DNA of 42,500 nt from Symbiodinium natans (taxonomy: Eukaryota > Sar > Dinophyceae > Suessiales > Symbiodiniaceae). A program made the translations under genes and the position numbers. The stretch's first letter is position 1. Each line of letters begins with the position of its first letter. The notes beneath the pieces are model-generated. The model searched no databases. It was not told the origin of the DNA and worked only from the letters and a program-made list of their open reading frames with translations. The stretch is from the NCBI GenBank assembly GCA_905221605.1, contig CAJNDS010000890.1, forward strand, positions 1,696,119 to 1,738,618, given 5' to 3'. Shown in pieces: positions 23,165 through 31,055 of the stretch.

Positions 23165-23700
23165 CCCTTAACCCTAATCCCCTAAAGCCCTAAACCCCCT
23201 CAACCCCCAAACCCTAACCCCACAAACCCTAAACCACACTTTTGGGGGACTCTCAGTAGAGATATAAAAATAGGATCCTCCAAATGAGCTCCGGTTTAGA
23301 CTCATTTGAGTTTTCCATGTTTTCTTTGCAGAACCCTGGTTTATGTCCATTTTTGAGGATGGTTGAAGGCTTTGCCTGGGGCGCTTGGGCTTCATGTTTA
23401 TGCGTTTACTTGCGGGAGGGCTTTGGGTCAGGCTGGGTTTAGGGTTCAGGGGCATCGCGGCTATAAGAGGGAGCATGACTTCCGGGTTTTACGACATGGA
23501 TTAGCCTCGGACCTTCTTAGCCACAAGACCTAAACCATAAGCTCAGCCCCAAATCCTAAACCAAGCGGCCAAGTGATGTAAAGGATGAACGAAACTTTCC
23601 TGCTTAAATTCTTTAATCTTCCCTAAGCCCTAAACCCAAAACCCCAAATCCCAAACCCTAAACCCCGAACCCTGAACACCTGAGCAACATTTTGGGGGCT
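23165..23700. other. mixed unique sequence and decayed CCCTAAA
   Basis: Decayed repeats at 23165-23235 and 23620-23690. A minus frame 23174-23476 (RINMKPKRPRQSLQPSSKMD) is Lys and Pro rich, partly repeat-derived. No gene called with confidence. Confidence 0.35.
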
Positions 23701-23714
23701 TGAGGTTTTAGATT

Positions 23715-24015
23715 ATCCTAAACCCTAAACCCTAAACCCTAAACCCTAAACCCTAAACCCTAAACCCTAAACCCTAAACCCTAAACCCTAAACCCTAAAC
23801 CCTAAACCCTAAACCCTAAACCCTAAACCCTAAACCCTAAACCCTAAACCCTAACCGCTAAACCCTAAACCCTAAACCCTAAACCCTAAACCCTAAACCC
23901 TAAACCCTAAACCCTAAACCCTAAACCCTAAACCCTAAACCCTAAACCCTAAACCCTAAACCCTAAACCCTAAACCCTAAACCCGAAACCCTAAACCCTA
24001 AACCCTAAACCCTAA
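23715..24015 (-). repeat. CCCTAAA array, longest in the window
   Basis: About 300 bp of nearly pure CCCTAAA with single CCGCTAA and CCCGAAA units. Confidence 0.98.
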
Positions 24016-24024
24016 GCCTGACAA
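24014..24024. repeat. 11-bp direct repeat, copy 1
   Basis: AAGCCTGACAA, repeated at 24173-24183. The flanks after each copy are also similar (GAAAGCCGATGAG and AGCAGCCGCGGAAGAG). The pair encloses dispersed repeat C. Confidence 0.6.
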
Positions 24025-24080
24025 GAAAGCCGATGAGGTGAGGATGCTCTACCATAACTTTATCATAGTGGGGTAACATT

Positions 24081-24158
24081 TTACATTTTTAAGGGTACTT
24101 AAACTCAATAAGGAATAAACTTTTTAAAATTTTATTACTATCCCAACTATGAACCAGA
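24081..24158 (+). repeat. dispersed repeat C, copy 2
   Basis: Matches 7974-8050: TAAGGGTACTT, ACTCAATAAGGAATA, TTACTATCCCAAC, ATGAACCAGA. AT-rich. Bracketed by the AAGCCTGACAA direct repeat. Confidence 0.8.
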
Positions 24159-24227
24159 TATGCCTAAACTCAAAGCCTGACAAAGCAGCCGCGGAAGAGC
24201 GCTATTCTATATTTTTGGAGGGGGGTT

Positions 24228-24300
24228 TGTGGTTTAGGGTTTAAGGTTTAGGGTTTAGGGTTTAGGGTTTAGGGTTTAGAGTTTAGGTTTCAGGGGTTCA
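24228..24300 (+). repeat. TTTAGGG array
   Basis: TTTAGGG units, decaying. Confidence 0.92.
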
Positions 24301-24474
24301 GGAGTTTTGGGCTCTGGGGCTTTGGGGCTTTAGTGCTTCGGGCGAAGGGCGTGAGTTGAGGCGGCTTCACCACTCACTGTCGAAGCATTGCACTACGTAC
24401 AGTGGTGACAGCGACAACTTTGGGGTCTGGGGTTTAATTAGGGTTTGGGGTTTAGGGTTTCGGGCACGTTGCAG

Positions 24475-24618
24475 TTGTGCGTCGGCAACGACCCTGGCGA
24501 TTCGCGTTTGCTTTTGTGTTTGGAGGGTGATGACTTGCTCATCATCCATTCTTTGCTGCAAGAAGAGCAGCCCGCACCTCAAATTCGCGCCTTCTGCGGC
24601 CCACTTTCTGGCATCTGA
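24475..24618 (+). CDS. exon-like fragment with stop, unknown protein
   Basis: After CACGTTGCAG, behind a TTTAGGG stretch, 47 codons run to a TGA: LCVGNDPGDSRLLLCLEGDD, LLIIHSLLQEEQPAPQIRAF, CGPLSGI. Hydrophobic cores alternate with acidic residues as in a folded domain. The overlapping plus frame from 24356 and the minus frame 24367-24582 are compositionally poorer. It would be a last exon, with the array lying in the intron. No family recognised. Confidence 0.42.
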   Translation: MCVGNDPGDSRLLLCLEGDDLLIIHSLLQEEQPAPQIRAFCGPLSGI

Positions 24619-24689
24619 GGTCCCCTAAACACCACAAACCACAGCCCGAAATCACCTCGGACCCGCTCAATTCACCGAAGTCTCAAACC

Positions 24690-24850
24690 AGAAACCGCAA
24701 ACCCTAAACCCTACACCCGCCACACCGCCAAAGCCTTAGCCGCAAGCCCTAAACCCTAAACCCTAAGCCCCAAACCCTAAACCCTAAACGCTAAACCCTA
24801 AACCCTGAACCCTAAACCCTAAAGCCTAAACCCTAAACCCTTTACCCAAA
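24690..24850 (-). repeat. CCCTAAA array
   Basis: CCCTAAA with CCCCAAA, CGCTAAA and GCCTAAA variants. Confidence 0.93.
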
Positions 24851-24920
24851 ATTCCCTGGCCCAGGTCCGTCCGATGTCTCCCGGCCGCATAAGCGGGGAT
24901 TGGGGTTTAGGGTTTGGGGT

Positions 24921-25047
24921 TTAGAAGGGTTTAGAAGGGTTTAGAAGGGTTTAGAAGGGTTTAGAAGGGTTTAGAAGGGTTGAGAAAGGTTTAAAAGGGC
25001 TTAGAAGGGTTTAGAAGGGTTCAAGGGTTCAAGGGTTCAAGGTGTTA
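24921..25047 (+). repeat. TTTAGAAGGG 10-mer array
   Basis: Ten units of a 10-mer (GGGTTTAGAA), then TTCAAGGG units. A unit length seen nowhere else in the window. Confidence 0.95.
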
Positions 25048-25262
25048 AGGGTTTAAGGGTTTAGGGGGTTAAGGGTTTAAGGTTTTAACGGTTTAAGGCT
25101 CTCATGGTTTAAGGGTTTACGGATGAAGGGTTTAAAGCCCCGAGATCAGTTTGAACAAGTGCTAGCCAGAATAAGTACTAATGGTCCTCTTGTAATTATA
25201 CTACAAAAGCCCCCAAAATCCTGTTCTAATCACTAACGCGCCTATATTAGTAGTTCCCTTAC
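25048..25262. other. decayed TTTAAGGG then AT-rich unique sequence
   Basis: TTTAAGGG-type decay to 25137. Then AT-rich sequence with ACTAATGGTCCTCTTGTAATTA and, inverted, TATTAGTAGTTCC, a possible remote family A relative. Confidence 0.35.
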
Positions 25263-25313
25263 ATTTTGACGATTGACGCCGGTATGGACACCACTCGCGA
25301 GGATGTCCTGCTA
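25263..25313 (+). other. short exon-like island
   Basis: ILTIDAGMDTTREDVLL, then straight into a TTTAGGG array. Confidence 0.2.
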
Positions 25314-25416
25314 GGGTTTAGGGTTTAGGGTTTAGGGTTTAGGGTTTAGGGTTTAGGGTTTAGGGTTTAGGGTTTAGGGTTTAGGGTTTAGGGTTTAGGG
25401 TTTAGGGTTTAGGGTC
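25314..25416 (+). repeat. TTTAGGG array
   Basis: About 103 bp, pure. Confidence 0.97.
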
Positions 25417-25419
25417 TAA

Positions 25420-25491
25420 ATGAAGGCGGGCCTCCACAAAAACCACCGAAATAGAACGCTCTCTCCCGGTCACGCCGGCCAGGAAAGGTAG
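25420..25491 (+). other. small ATG frame
   Basis: MKAGLHKNHRNRTLSPGHAG then QER and a TAG inside GGAAAGGTAGGC, which could be a donor. Confidence 0.2.
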
Positions 25492-25637
25492 GCAAGGAAC
25501 GATGCCCTGCCTAGACCTTGAACCTTTAACTCTCCCAACAAAACCCTCGAAACCCTCGAAACCTAAACCCTAAACCCAAGCCCTAAACCTCAAATCCTAA
25601 ACCCCAAACCGCTCAGGAAAGCCCTCAAAGCATTTCA

Positions 25638-25712
25638 ATAGCTTCAAAGGAGCTCAGAGGTGGAGGCGGAGGTGGAAAGCCTCACCGGAGAAAGGCCATT
25701 CTCGCACTCTGA
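25638..25712 (+). other. exon-like island
   Basis: IASKELRGGGGGGKPHRRKA then ILAL and a TGA; basic, glycine rich. Confidence 0.22.
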
Positions 25713-25857
25713 GGGGTTCCTAGGGTTTAGGGTTCAGGGTTTAGGGTTTAGGGTTTAGGGAGAGTCTAAGCCGAGTCATAGGGCTTCGGGCTAAGGGGTA
25801 AGGGGGGGTTAGCGGGGCATTTAGGGGTGTTACAGTCGGTCGAGGGGGTTTGCGACT

Positions 25858-25914
25858 AACAGTCCTCAATAGGGATTATCGCACCCCCGATTATAATTCC
25901 CATGAAGGACTGTT
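25858..25914. mobile_element. foldback family A, core copy
   Basis: AACAGTCCTCAATAGGGATTAT and, inverted, ATTATAATTCCCATGAAGGACTGTT-like arms around GCACCCCCG. Same length and layout as the core at 14237-14292, without the outer GGGATGTTCC ends. Flanked by TTTAGGG-type sequence. Confidence 0.78.
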
Positions 25915-26084
25915 GGGACTTGGAGTTTAGGGTTTAGGGTTTAGTTTCAGGGTTTAGAGGTTGGGGTTTAGTTTCAGGGCTTTTGAGGGTTTTTTTTTTA
26001 AAGGTTTTTAGGGCTTTGGGGCCCCGGTTTAGGGTTAGGGGTTTAGGGTTTCGGGGCCCTGGCAGTGCTCAGCCTGCGCGATGG

Positions 26085-26235
26085 CCAAACCCTAAGCCAT
26101 ACCCCCTAAACCCTAGACTCTAAACCCTCAGCCCAAAGCCCAAAGCCCTAAACCCTAAACCCTAAACCCTAAACCCTAAACCCTAAGCCCGAAACCCGAC
26201 ACCATAAATCCTGCACCCTAAACCCTAGACCCTAA
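26085..26235 (-). repeat. CCCTAAA array
   Basis: CCCTAAA, CCCAAAG and CCCGAAA units. Confidence 0.93.
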
Positions 26236-26239
26236 ACGC

Positions 26240-26380
26240 ACGGCCACGAGCCATTCCAACATCGTCGGCCACTCCCACTCAATGGTGGACCAGTGGTTTG
26301 CAGGAGTCATCCTTGCCATATGCCGTGAGCAAGTCCTGGAGACTCCTGAGGCCTTCGCGGAGCAACCCGGCGGCATGTCG
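26240..26380 (+). CDS. exon-like fragment, unknown protein
   Basis: 47 open codons: TATSHSNIVGHSHSMVDQWF, AGVILAICREQVLETPEAFA, EQPGGMS, then a CCCTAAG/CCCTAAA array. The mix of His, Trp, aliphatic and acidic residues is strongly protein-like. No GT follows the last codon, so if it is an exon the donor is non-canonical (GA, as reported for some dinoflagellate introns). Family not recognised. Confidence 0.4.
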
Positions 26381-26445
26381 AACCCTAAGCCCTAAACCCT
26401 AAACCCTAAACCCGAAACCCGAAACCCTAAACCCTAAACCCTAAA
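26381..26445 (-). repeat. CCCTAAA array between two open frames
   Basis: CCCTAAG, CCCTAAA and CCCGAAA units, with stops in every frame. Confidence 0.95.
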
Positions 26446-26448
26446 CTT

Positions 26449-26580
26449 GCGGGAGACCGCAAACTTGTTGTGGAGGTGGCTACCGCGTGGCCTGACTGGC
26501 TCTCCCGGCTGAACCACATGGGGGGTGACGGACAGTCTCACAGGGCCATCACGAAGGCCAAGGAGACAGTCCACCAGTGG
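26449..26580 (+). CDS. exon-like fragment, unknown protein
   Basis: 44 open codons directly after the array: AGDRKLVVEVATAWPDWLSR, LNHMGGDGQSHRAITKAKET, VHQW, then GTTAGG, a possible donor, at the start of a TTTAGGG array. With 26240-26380 it may be one protein split by a 65-bp array. No family recognised. Confidence 0.4.
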
Positions 26581-26630
26581 GTTAGGGTTTAGGGTTTAGG
26601 GTTTGGGGTTTAAGGTTTAGGGTTTAGGGT
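26581..26630 (+). repeat. TTTAGGG array
   Basis: TTTAGGG with TTTGGGG and TTTAAGG. Confidence 0.93.
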
Positions 26631-26726
26631 GCGGCGGGAGCAACCACCCCACCCATAGGCCGCAGCTCTAGCGTTGCGGTCAGCAAAGTCCTAGAAGGTT
26701 TGTCAAGGGTTGAGGGTTTTATCTAG
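26631..26726 (+). other. exon-like island
   Basis: AAGATTPPIGRSSSVAVSKV then LEGLSRVEGFI and a TAG. Confidence 0.22.
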
Positions 26727-26879
26727 TTTTTTTCGGGTTCAGGGTTTGGGTTTAGGGTTCAGGTATTGTGGTTGACCACTTTAAGTCTCCATAAAGAGGT
26801 TTGGGCGCATCGTTTAGGCTTCGGGGTTCCTAGCCTAAGCCTTCAAGCCTGAACCTTAAACCTCAAGCCCCAAATAAGG

Positions 26880-26995
26880 CAGGCTTTTCCTAGGTAGGAT
26901 AAGGGGGACCCTTAAAAGGGAACCCTTCTGAACCCTCTTCTGGCTCTCTTAAACAGGGACCTTATTCAAAAGGGTCTATGTCCCCCAGGGTGCCC
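26880..26995. other. unique sequence, family B-like motifs
   Basis: AAGGGGGACCCTTAAAAGGG and, inverted, AAAAGGGTCTATGTCCCCC form weak inverted arms. It may be a decayed foldback. Confidence 0.3.
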
Positions 26996-27120
26996 CCTAA
27001 TCCTATCAATCAGCTTGAGCAGGTGCGCCCGGGAGTTTCTGCACGTCCATACAGAGCTGGCGCCTCAGAAGCCTTCGCGCAGCTTGTGGGGTTGGAGGGT
27101 CCAGAGAAAAACCCTGCTTC
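26978..27120 (+). CDS. unknown open frame from ATG
   Basis: MSPRVPPNPINQLEQVRPGV, SARPYRAGASEAFAQLVGLE, GPEKNPAS, then CCCTAAA translation to 27166. About 48 non-repeat codons. Proline and alanine rich N-terminus, helical middle. May be an exon that enters an array. No family recognised. Confidence 0.3.
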
Positions 27121-27124
27121 CTTC

Positions 27125-27355
27125 ACCCTAAACCCCAAAACCCAAACCCTAAACTCTAAACTCTAAACCCTAAACCCTAAACCCTTAACCCTGAACCCTG
27201 AATCCTTAACCCTAAACCCTAAACCCTTAACCCTTGACCCTTAACCCTTAACCCTTAACCCTAAACCCTAAGCCCTAAGCCCTAAGCCCTAAACCCTAAA
27301 CCCTAAAACCCTAAGCCCTAAGCCCCTAAACCCTAAAACCCTAAACCCTAAACCC
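27125..27355 (-). repeat. CCCTAAA array, mixed dialects
   Basis: CTCTAAA, CCCTTAA, CCCTGAA, CCCTAAG and CCCTAAAA blocks in succession. Confidence 0.95.
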
Positions 27356-27447
27356 ATGACTTTCTGTAGGAGCCTTGAACTCCTTTGCCTTTTGAGACCC
27401 TGAGTCCCAAGGCGTGGCAACCCCAAGCCTCTGTAGGGGGGAAGTAG

Positions 27448-27570
27448 GCTGGTTAGGGTCTAGGGTTTAGGGTTTAGGGTTTAGGGTTTAGGGTTTGGGG
27501 TTTAGGGTTTAGGGTTTAGGGTTTAGGGGGGGGGGGTCTAGGGTTTAGGGTTTAGGGTTTAGGGTTTGCT
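27448..27570 (+). repeat. TTTAGGG array with G run
   Basis: TTTAGGG, interrupted by a 10-nt G run at 27525-27535. Confidence 0.96.
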
Positions 27571-27635
27571 TAGAGGCGCCGATGCGTCCGCGTGGGACGA
27601 ACACCATAGTAGTGGCGCGTTAAACAACGCCATTG

Positions 27636-27848
27636 ATGGCACGGCAAGAGAAAGCTGAGGCATTCTTGCAGCATGCGGAGGCGCCCAAACATGGGCAAGC
27701 GAACAAGAGAGTCAGAGTTGGGGGCGCTGGACAAGTGGAAAAACTGACAGAGACGCTGTTATGCGGCGACGGCCTCACTGCTTTCATCAACACCGAAGAA
27801 TCGGAGATAGCAGTGGAAAGTGCTGTGCTGAGTGCTTCCAAATTGTGA
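27636..27848 (+). CDS. unknown open frame, 70 codons from ATG
   Basis: MARQEKAEAFLQHAEAPKHG, QANKRVRVGGAGQVEKLTET, LLCGDGLTAFINTEESEIAV, ESAVLSASKL, TGA. Good mix of charged and aliphatic residues. It lies in a 550-bp repeat-free island, and an in-frame TAA at about 27624 is upstream. The next frame starts 2 bp after the stop, so the two may be one gene broken by a frameshift. Minus frames (27620-27859, 27759-28094) overlap but look less protein-like. No family recognised. Confidence 0.48.
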   Translation: MARQEKAEAFLQHAEAPKHGQANKRVRVGGAGQVEKLTETLLCGDGLTAFINTEESEIAVESAVLSASKL

Positions 27849-27849
27849 C

Positions 27850-28134
27850 ATGCGCGCAAGAACTGCTGGAAAGGGCGACGATATCAACGCCCTTATAATT
27901 CTTGCGTTACTGCTTGTGGATTCTTTGCAGAAAACGGAGATGGACTTCAACCTTTCTAAGGTTCTCATCGGCGTGGATGTATTCAAAACTGAAAAGGCTA
28001 TGGGCACTTCAAAACATGGTTTGGTGCAAAACCCGAGGGTTTCAGGGCTTGGGGTTTTTCGGGATTCGATATCGGGGCACATTTGCGATCTCATGTCCCC
28101 GGTACAGAGGCGAAACCCTTCCCATCAATGTTAG
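27850..28134 (+). CDS. unknown open frame, 94 codons from ATG
   Basis: MRARTAGKGDDINALIILAL, LLVDSLQKTEMDFNLSKVLI, GVDVFKTEKAMGTSKHGLVQ, then a part touching TTTCGGG/TTTAGGG-like bases, then DSISGHICDLMSPVQRRNPS and TAG. The first 60 residues look like a folded helical protein. Frame is +1 relative to the preceding open frame; together they may be a pseudogene or two exons. No family recognised. Confidence 0.48.
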   Translation: MRARTAGKGDDINALIILALLLVDSLQKTEMDFNLSKVLIGVDVFKTEKAMGTSKHGLVQNPRVSGLGVFRDSISGHICDLMSPVQRRNPSHQC

Positions 28135-28290
28135 GGTTTAGGGTTTGGGGTTTAATGAGGCTTTGTTAGGGTTTAGGGTTTGGGGCGTTTAATGAGGCTT
28201 TGTTAGGGTTTAGGGTTTAGGGTATAGGGTTTAGGGTTTAGGGTATAGGGTTTTGGGTATAGGGTTCAGGGTTTAGGGTTTTTGGTTCAG
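28135..28290 (+). repeat. TTTAGGG/TATAGGG array with 33-bp tandem copy
   Basis: GTTTAATGAGGCTTTGTTAG occurs twice (28150 and 28187), each followed by TTTAGGG units. Then TATAGGG variants. Confidence 0.88.
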
Positions 28291-28349
28291 GGCTTTTCAA
28301 GATGCTTTTTGTGGGGCTTCCCCATAGAGGTCGTTGCTATTTATCAAGT

Positions 28350-28450
28350 TAAGGACCCTAAACCCTAAACCCCAAACCCTAAACCCTGAACCCTTTAAAC
28401 CCCAAACCCTACGCAAACCCTCAACCTCAAACCAGAAACCCTAAACATCC
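28350..28450 (-). repeat. CCCTAAA/CCCCAAA array
   Basis: Mixed units. Confidence 0.88.
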
Positions 28451-28583
28451 CCCTAATGTAGTCCCATTTTAATCATGTCAGGCACCCTCCTCTGGAACTC
28501 CCCTCCTGAGACCCCAACACTCTAGGCCCCAAACCCTCAACCCTAAACCCTGATCCCTAAGCAGCCCTACACCCAAAACCCAG

Positions 28584-28740
28584 AAACCCATAAACCCCAA
28601 AACCCATAAACCCATAAACCCATAAACCCATAAACCCATAAACCCCAAAACCCAAAAGCCCCAAAACCCCAAAACCCCAAAACCCCAAAACCCCAAAACC
28701 CCAAAAACCCAAAAAACACCCAAGACCCAAAACCCCAAAA
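28584..28740 (-). repeat. CCCATAAA and CCCCAAAA 8-mer arrays
   Basis: Six CCCATAAA units (28584-28646), then seven or so CCCCAAAA units (28655-28706). CCCCAAAA is the hypotrich ciliate telomere unit, here simply one more local variant. Long Gly, Phe, Trp frames on the minus strand are translations of it. Confidence 0.95.
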
Positions 28741-28791
28741 CCCAAAACCTCAGAAACCCTAAACCCTACCCCCTAAACCCTAAACCCTAAA

Positions 28792-28890
28792 GCTTTCTTC
28801 GGGGGATCCTCTGCGTTTTCGGGAAGGCTTGCCGAAGCGCTCGGCGTTGGCCGCGTCGCCTTCGCCCTTGACCTCATAGGCGCCATCCAG
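28792..28890 (-). CDS. exon-like fragment, unknown protein
   Basis: Minus strand: 33 open codons, LDGAYEVKGEGDAANAERFG, KPSRKRRGSPEES, with strong GC3 bias and a charged, basic end. Upstream on that strand is TTACAGGGTGTAG, a possible acceptor, and beyond both ends lie TTTAGGG-type units. No family recognised. Confidence 0.36.
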
Positions 28891-28937
28891 CCTACACCCT
28901 GTAAACCCGAAACCCTAAATCCCACAAAACTAAACGT

Positions 28938-29068
28938 TTGAGGGCTTAGGGCTTAGGGCTTAGGGCTTAGGGCTTGGGTTTAGGGTTTAGGGTTAGGGTT
29001 TAGGGCTTAGGGCTTAGGGCTTGGGTTTAGGGTTTAGGGTTAGGGTTTGGGGCTTAGGGCTTAGGGCT
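28938..29068 (+). repeat. CTTAGGG/TTTAGGG array, duplicated block
   Basis: A block of (GGGCTTA)n, GGGTTTAGGGTTTAGGGTTA occurs twice in succession (28950-29000, 29000-29045). Ends in AGGGCT, TG, AGCCCT (29063-29076). Confidence 0.92.
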
Positions 29069-29091
29069 TGAGCCCTGCCCTTAACCCTACA

Positions 29092-29154
29092 AACGCCGCC
29101 CGGCTGCTTGACCAAGGATGTCCAGTACCTTATGAGAGGGGCCATTGCTTCGAG
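29092..29154 (+). other. exon-like island with donor
   Basis: 21 open codons NAARLLDQGCPVPYERGHCF then E, ending CGAG followed by GTAAAG, a fair donor. Confidence 0.28.
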
Positions 29155-29184
29155 GTAAAGAGCTTTGGGGTAGGGGGTTTGGGG

Positions 29185-29203
29185 TTTAGGGTTTAGCCCT
29201 AAA
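29185..29203. repeat. inversion junction
   Basis: TTTAGGG, TTTAG, CCCTAAA: perfect 7-bp arms. Confidence 0.75.
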
Positions 29204-29205
29204 TC

Positions 29206-29330
29206 CAAAAAACCAAAAAACACAAAAAAAAAACCCAATGAAACTAACAAAACCAAAGCAACAAAAAACTCACCAAAAACTCACCGAAAAAAGCGCAACA
29301 AAACAAAAAAAAGCAAGCAACAAAACCAAC
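29206..29330 (+). repeat. A/C-rich low-complexity tract
   Basis: About 125 bp with almost no G or T, including A runs up to 10 and CAACAAAA motifs. A decayed poly-A-like tail or low-complexity expansion. Confidence 0.8.
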
Positions 29331-29435
29331 TAAACCCTAAACTCTAAACTCTAAACTCTAAACCCTAAACCCTAAACCCTAAACCTCAAACCCGAAACCC
29401 TAAACCCTAAACCCCAAACCCCAAACCCTAAACGG
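29331..29435 (-). repeat. CCCTAAA array
   Basis: CTCTAAA, CCCTAAA, CCCCAAA and CCCGAAA units. Confidence 0.95.
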
Positions 29436-29640
29436 TTTCGCAGGTGTGGTTTGGGGGTTTTCGGGGATGTGGGGGTTTAGGGTATAGGGGATTGGGGAGT
29501 TTGGGGAGTTTCGGGAGTTTGGGGAGTTTGGGGGGTTTGGGGGGTTTGGGGTTTGGGGGTTTCGGGATGGGGTTTAGGGTTTAGGGTTTCAGGTTTTTGG
29601 TTGGGTTTCGGCTTGAGAGATTTGAGGGTTGGGGGGTCGG
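29436..29640 (+). repeat. degenerate GGGGTTT region
   Basis: TTTGGGG, AGTTTGGGG and decayed TTTAGGG. No gene. Confidence 0.85.
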
Positions 29641-29664
29641 GGATTTGGGGCTCTCTGCCAGCTC

Positions 29665-29745
29665 AGGGTTTAGGGGTTAGGGTTTAGGGTTTAGGGTTTA
29701 GGGTTTAGGGTATAGGGTATAGGGTATAGGGTATAGGGTTCAGGC
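29665..29745 (+). repeat. TTTAGGG/TATAGGG array
   Basis: TTTAGGG then five TATAGGG units. Confidence 0.95.
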
Positions 29746-29752
29746 TTTAGGG

Positions 29753-29875
29753 GCCTCTTTCGAAACCACTTCCGAAATCTCCGCCTTCCTGAGGCACAAG
29801 GGGGACCCTCAGCCCTTTAAGCCGCTGAATCTCCAGAAGCCCGAACCCCACCTCAAACACATTAAGCCCCATCCG
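29753..29875 (+). CDS. exon-like fragment, unknown protein
   Basis: 41 open codons: ASFETTSEISAFLRHKGDPQ, PFKPLNLQKPEPHLKHIKPH, then a TTTAGGG array. Starts near TTTAG. Polar and charged with spaced hydrophobics, protein-like, but the second half is Pro and Lys rich like decayed CCCTAAA. Confidence 0.3.
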
Positions 29876-29913
29876 GGTTTAGGGTTCTGGGGTTTAGGGT
29901 TTAGGGTTTAGGT

Positions 29914-29926
29914 TTTAGGCCCTAAA
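29914..29926. repeat. head-to-head repeat junction
   Basis: TTTAGG meets CCCTAAA directly, without spacer. Confidence 0.75.
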
Positions 29927-30034
29927 CTTTAGGGTCCCAAATCCCAAATTCTACAGCTTCCAAACCCTAAACTCTAAACCCTAAACCCTGAACCCTAAAC
30001 CCCAAACCCTAAACTCTAAACACCCTGTCCTCAG

Positions 30035-30106
30035 GGCGCGATCGCCCTCTGTGCGTGGCGACATTTTGCCCAGGGACACGGGCGCGGGGGCCCAGCTGGC
30101 GGCTGA
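30035..30106 (+). other. exon-like island
   Basis: After ACACCCTGTCCTCAG, a good acceptor, frame GAIALCAWRHFAQGHGRGGP then AGG and a TGA. Confidence 0.27.
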
Positions 30107-30131
30107 TCAGTCTAGTTCTAGGGTTTATGGT

Positions 30132-30275
30132 ACCCGAAACCCGAAACCCTAAACCCTAAACCCTAAACCCTAAACCCTAAACCCTAAACCCTAAACCCTA
30201 AACCCTAAACCCTAAACCCTACCCCCTCAACCCTCAACCCTAAACCCTCAACCCTCAACCCTAAACCCTCAACCG
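30132..30275 (-). repeat. CCCTAAA array
   Basis: CCCGAAA, then pure CCCTAAA, then CCCTCAA units. Confidence 0.96.
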
Positions 30276-30340
30276 AGTTTTGGGCACGGACAGAAGGGGA
30301 TCGTGGGCTCGAAGCAGTCCATGGCCTGTTTTGCAGCCGG

Positions 30341-30385
30341 GACTGAACCCCAGTTCTAATGCGAAGTCGAGCAGGTGCTTTAGGG
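30341..30385. repeat. diverged direct repeat, copy 1
   Basis: GACTGAACCCCAGTTCTAAT, GCGAA, GTCGAGCAGGTGCTTTAGGG. Copy 2 is at 30459-30511 with a few substitutions and an 8-nt insertion. A TTTAGGG array separates them. Confidence 0.8.
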
Positions 30386-30457
30386 TTTAGGGTTTAGGGT
30401 TTAGGGTTTAGGGTTTAGGGTTTAGGGTTTAGGGTTTAGGGTTTAGGGTTTAGGGTT
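30378..30457 (+). repeat. TTTAGGG array
   Basis: Pure TTTAGGG between the two copies of the direct repeat. Confidence 0.97.
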
Positions 30458-30458
30458 A

Positions 30459-30511
30459 GAGTGAACCATGATTCTACTGCGAACTCTCCCGGTCGAGCAG
30501 GTGCTTTAGGG
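30459..30511. repeat. diverged direct repeat, copy 2
   Basis: GAGTGAACCATGATTCTACT, GCGAA, CTCTCCCG, GTCGAGCAGGTGCTTTAGGG, followed again by TTTAGGG-type units. Confidence 0.8.
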
Positions 30512-30659
30512 TCTAGGGTTTAGGGCTTAGGGCTTAGGGTTTGGGGCTCCCGTGTCTTGTATTACTTAGCCGCCACTCTCGTGGACATGCCTGCTGGCAA
30601 AATGAAACTAATCCAAAACCCCTACACCTCAAAGCTTAAAACACCCGAAAATCTAAAAC

Positions 30660-31050
30660 GCAGGAACGCTTAAACCCCCTAAAGCCTAAACCCCTAAACC
30701 TTGCCTAGAATCCTAAACCTTGCCTAATACCCTAAGCCCTAAATCCCTACACCCCCTAAACCCTAAACCCCTAAGCCCCTAAACCCCTAAACCCCTAAAC
30801 GCTTAAGCCCCTAAACCCCTAAACCTCGCCTAAACCCCTAAACCCCGTCAACCCCTACTCAAGCTCCCTCAACCCCTCACCCCCGAAAACCTCTGAACCC
30901 TTGACCCCAACCCCGCAACCCTCAAACCCTAAACCCTAAACCCTAAACCGTAAATCCTAAACCCCGAACCCCAAGCCCTAAGCCCAAACCCTCAAACCCT
31001 CAAACCGCAAACCCTAAACCCCAACCCCAAACCCCAAACTTTAAATCCTT
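30660..31050 (-). repeat. degenerate CCCTAAA region
   Basis: CCCCTAAA (8-mer-like), CCCTAAA, CCCCAAC and CCCTCAA, heavily decayed. Confidence 0.88.
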
Positions 31051-31055
31051 CTCAG

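Noticed and set aside
28655-28706. CCCCAAAA array as evidence for ciliate DNA
   Set aside because: It grades into CCCATAAA and CCCTAAA on both sides, so it is a local variant and not a foreign telomere.
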